Origin: an uncultured Bacteroidia bacterium
Lineage (GTDB): Bacteria > Bacteroidota > Bacteroidia > Bacteroidales > UBA932
Assembly (NCBI GenBank): GCA_902773925.1
Contig: CACYGI010000004.1
Location: forward strand, 1-64,000
Direction of reading: 5' to 3'
DNA length: 64,000 bases
This document shows positions 61,834 through 64,000 of this stretch, in pieces (within the stretch, counting starts at the first letter, position 1; every line of letters starts with the position of its first letter). A program made the position numbers and the translations under genes. Below the pieces are notes generated by a model, which was not told the origin of the DNA, ran no database searches, and saw nothing but the letters and a program-made list of their open reading frames with translations.

Positions 61834-62652
61834 ATGGCGCTCATCTCACAGGAAGATATCGAAAGGATATCACCGTTTTTCAAGACCAGGGCAGGCCGCC
61901 GGCTGATCGGCTTTGGCATGCGGATCTCGGGCATCAAAGATGTTTCAGACCTCTATGAGAGAAACGAACACCTCAAAGGCCCTGCATTTGCAGACGGCTG
62001 TCTGAAGGATCTCGACCTGAAGTACGAAGTCGCCGGAATGGAACATCTCCAAGGCCTCGAAGACAAGCCCTTCATAACCATCAGCAATCACCCCTACGGA
62101 GGCCTGGACGGTCTTATCATCATAGATCTTATCGGACATTTCCGGGAAGACTACAAGGTGATGGCCAACAGCATACTGTCACTCGTAAAGACCATGGAAG
62201 ACAACTTCATCAGCGTCATCCCCCACAACAAAGCCTCCGAGGGTATCGCAAACGAGAGTATCGCCGGCATCAGGATGGCCCTGGCCCACGTCCGTGACGG
62301 CCATCCCCTCGGCCTATTCCCTTCCGGAGCAGTGTCAGACTACAGCTTCCGGGACCGCTGCGTCCGCGACCGTCAGTGGCAGGATTCGGCCATCCGCCTC
62401 ATCCGCAAGATGAAGGTCCCTGTCGTTCCCATCCACTTCCTGGACCGCAATTCCAACCTGTTCTACTTCCTGGGCCTGATCAACTGGAAGTTGCGCATGA
62501 TGCGCCTGCCAAGGGAGGTCATCAACAAGAAAGGCAAGACGGTCCACCTGGCCATCGGCCCGGTCATAGATGTCGAGACGCAGGAAGCCTGCCCCGAGGA
62601 CCAGTTCGCTTCGATGCTTCGCAACTCCGTCTATGGAGCCGTAGCGGTTTAA
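61834..62652 (+). CDS. lysophospholipid acyltransferase family protein
   Basis: 272 aa. SNHPYGGLDGLI (about 87-98) is the His...Asp catalytic motif in the form typical of the hemolysin/OlsA-like branch of PlsC proteins; GLFPSGAVSD (about 167-176) is the second block and VPVVPIHF the third. It should acylate a lysolipid at the inner membrane. OlsA-type enzymes make aminolipids such as ornithine or glycine lipids with an OlsB/GNAT partner, but no such partner is in view. 4 nt after the GtrA-like gene. Confidence 0.85.
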   Translation: MALISQEDIERISPFFKTRAGRRLIGFGMRISGIKDVSDLYERNEHLKGPAFADGCLKDLDLKYEVAGMEHLQGLEDKPFITISNHPYGGLDGLIIIDLIGHFREDYKVMANSILSLVKTMEDNFISVIPHNKASEGIANESIAGIRMALAHVRDGHPLGLFPSGAVSDYSFRDRCVRDRQWQDSAIRLIRKMKVPVVPIHFLDRNSNLFYFLGLINWKLRMMRLPREVINKKGKTVHLAIGPVIDVETQEACPEDQFASMLRNSVYGAVAV

Positions 62653-62663
62653 AAACTTTTTTA

Positions 62664-62671
62664 TATCTTTG
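62664..62671 (+). promoter_or_regulatory. -7 promoter box of the small lipoprotein gene
   Basis: TATCTTTG, 25 nt before the ATG at 62697. Confidence 0.6.
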
Positions 62672-62696
62672 TAGAGATAGTAAAGCCGTTTCAGTT

Positions 62697-63122
62697 ATGA
62701 AAAAGTTCCTTCTAACCCTGCTTATGGTACTGGCGGTGGCCTGCGGTATGATAGCTGTCTCAACAACGGTCGTATCCTGCAACGAGCAGCCCGCACAGAA
62801 GACGTGGGTCACGTACAAGGTGGCCGTCACTCACCTTGAGGTCCCCCCGGGAGCAACGGCTGACGTCAAGGAGCCCGGACGCATCGTCGCCGAGATGAAG
62901 ACAGCCCTCAACAACGTCCTGACCGGAGGCCGCGAAGGTATGTACTCCGAGAACAAAAAGAACGACGCCGCTGCGGTCAAGGCCTGCAACGGCATCTACG
63001 ACACCTACAAGGGCCAGGAGACGCTCAATTACACCATCACCCTCTCCAAGCAGCACATCAACGTGCTTGGCGACGTTCAGGATTCGGTAATCCTGAGCGA
63101 ATACGTTTTCAGCGTCGAGTAA
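62697..63122 (+). CDS. small hypothetical lipoprotein
   Basis: 141 aa of unknown function. A hydrophobic signal with a lipobox-like VVSC (about 25-28) starts the protein; the mature part is mostly charged and polar, with TWVTYKVAVTHLEVPPG and ETLNYTITLSKQHI, which look like beta strands, and no cysteine pairs beyond one. The start fits the promoter; longer frames upstream overlap the acyltransferase gene in another phase. It is convergent with the GH3 gene, 9 nt away. Confidence 0.6.
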   Translation: MKKFLLTLLMVLAVACGMIAVSTTVVSCNEQPAQKTWVTYKVAVTHLEVPPGATADVKEPGRIVAEMKTALNNVLTGGREGMYSENKKNDAAAVKACNGIYDTYKGQETLNYTITLSKQHINVLGDVQDSVILSEYVFSVE

Positions 63123-63131
63123 AGACCCTGA

Positions 63132-64000
63132 CTAAATCCTGGAATTAAGCTCCAGCAGGGGCTCGATAAACCCGCGTGAATTGCTCAGGCGGGGGACTTT
63201 GTTCTGTCCGCCCAGCTTGCCGCGGCTGGCCATCCACTCCTCGAACAGACCTTCGCGCGCAACGACCAGCTCCAGCCGCTGCAGGGTAATGTCATCGCGG
63301 CGCTTGGCCTCGTAATCCGAATTGATGTGCTGCAGTGCCTCGTCCAGCACGCGCGCGAACTCCTCTGCCGAAGCCGGCTGCACGGCAAATTCGATCAGCC
63401 ACTGATGGCGGCAGCGGGCCGAAGAGTCCATAAACACGGGAGCGGCGGTATAATCACGGACGACGGCACCGGTGGCTTCGCAGGCGGCAGCAATGCCTTT
63501 ATCCGCATTATCCACGATCAGCTCCTCGCCGAAGGCATTGATAAAATGCTTCGTACGCCCTGTGATGACGAACTTGTACGGCTTAACCGAAGTAAACCTG
63601 ACCGTATCGCCAATGATGTAGCGCCACAGGCCGCAGGAGGTCGAAATCAGGACGGCATAATCGACGCCCGTCGCAACCTCCCAGAGCGGAACGGGACGCG
63701 CATCCGCACGGCCGAACTCCGACATCGGAATAAACTCGTAGAAGCAGTCATAATCGATCATCAGCAGCATCGAGCTGTCCGAAGGATCATCCTGCACCCC
63801 GAAGAAGCCCTCGGAAGCATTGTAAGTCTCACGATACTGTATGCCCGCGCCGCGGAAAAGGCGGCGGTACTGCTCCCGATAAGGCGTAAAGGCCACTCCG
63901 CCGTGGAAGAAAACCTCCAAATTGGGCCAGATATCATCCAGATACTCCCGGCCCGTCACCTCCATCATCCGAGTGAGCACGGAAAGCATCCACGAAGGAA
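63132..64000 (-). CDS. GH3-family protein, C-terminal part (cut by window end)
   Basis: At least 289 codons; the frame is open to the right edge. The segment EVFFHGGVAFTPYREQYRRLF, TYNASEGFFGVQDDP, and GLWRYIIGDTVRFTS with FVITGRTKHFINAFGEELIVDNAD are those of the GH3 (acyl-adenylate-forming) family, in which the YNASEG and GD..RF parts bind ATP. Plant GH3 enzymes join amino acids to hormones; the bacterial members are uncharacterised. The N-terminus lies outside the window. Confidence 0.88.
   Translation of the reverse strand, partial: PSWMLSVLTRMMEVTGREYLDDIWPNLEVFFHGGVAFTPYREQYRRLFRGAGIQYRETYNASEGFFGVQDDPSDSSMLLMIDYDCFYEFIPMSEFGRADARPVPLWEVATGVDYAVLISTSCGLWRYIIGDTVRFTSVKPYKFVITGRTKHFINAFGEELIVDNADKGIAAACEATGAVVRDYTAAPVFMDSSARCRHQWLIEFAVQPASAEEFARVLDEALQHINSDYEAKRRDDITLQRLELVVAREGLFEEWMASRGKLGGQNKVPRLSNSRGFIEPLLELNSRI

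Overview
The window looks like a chromosomal segment of a G+C-rich member of the Bacteroidota (Bacteroidales). The sequence evidence is: repeated promoters of the Bacteroidota type (-7 box TAnnTTTG, here with about 19 nt to an upstream TTTG in the tRNA promoters); SLBB-type and Wzi-type surface polysaccharide genes; a lipid A gene (lpxB); a 600+ aa YidC; GH3, DUF349 and RecD-like helicase proteins of the forms common in that phylum; and tRNA genes without an encoded CCA. Most of the segment is ordinary, densely packed housekeeping DNA with 4-nt stop/start overlaps.

Layout. 1-2968 is an accessory patch: an AT-rich gene end, a tiny ORF, a fragment of a gene, several repeat families, and a rhuM-like gene lying between two 142-nt direct repeats. 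2969-8474 is all on the minus strand (MTAN-like lipoprotein, OsmC, MscS, tRNA-Val, acyltransferase, polyQ membrane protein, QueA). 8487-9138 is an AT-rich non-coding stretch with same-direction DnaA-box-like 9-mers, from which genes diverge on both sides; it is a candidate replication origin. 9167-13201 runs on the plus strand (HTH regulator, PyrD-like, CinA, Rpn-type nuclease). 13232-26376 is an exopolysaccharide/capsule locus: Wzz-like, SLBB export protein and Wzi on minus; YfhO-like protein and two glycosyltransferases on plus; GT4, flippase and GT32-like on minus. 26380-42374 is a long minus-strand run of core genes (RlmB, ABC-F, TatC, TatA, ValS; radical SAM, Maf, phosphohexomutase, S9 peptidase, zinc peptidase, RecD-like helicase, TrkH, HAMP sensor). 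42456-50035 holds gapA, lpxB, dapF, a PLP-binding protein, yidC and a DUF349 protein. 50118-52927 is trmD followed by cobU-cobT-cobC. 52972-60265 carries an aminotransferase, an iron alcohol dehydrogenase, a MurI-like lipoprotein, a DEDDy exonuclease and two RNA modification enzymes. 60262-64000 has tRNA-Cys with a very strong hairpin, a three-gene phospholipid/membrane cluster, a small lipoprotein and a partial GH3 protein.

The most unusual signal is a family of about 100-110 nt palindromic repeats. Two tandem copies sit in frame inside a glycosyltransferase-like gene (21105-21337), one abuts the stop codon of the alcohol dehydrogenase gene (54272-54373), and one rearranged copy lies near rhuM (2672-2842). 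The central stem differs between copies, yet both arms change together and a single bulged A is kept. This resembles in behaviour the palindromic elements of Rickettsia that insert into ORFs; I know of no described counterpart in this phylum, but I could not search for one.

Other points: two enzymes that are usually cytosolic (a glutamate racemase homologue and an MTA/SAH nucleosidase homologue) carry lipoprotein signals; a PyrD homologue lacks the usual active-site signature; the cob cluster lacks cobS; and queA, dapF and trmD share an identical 4-nt gap between the -7 promoter box and the ATG, predicting leaderless or nearly leaderless transcripts.
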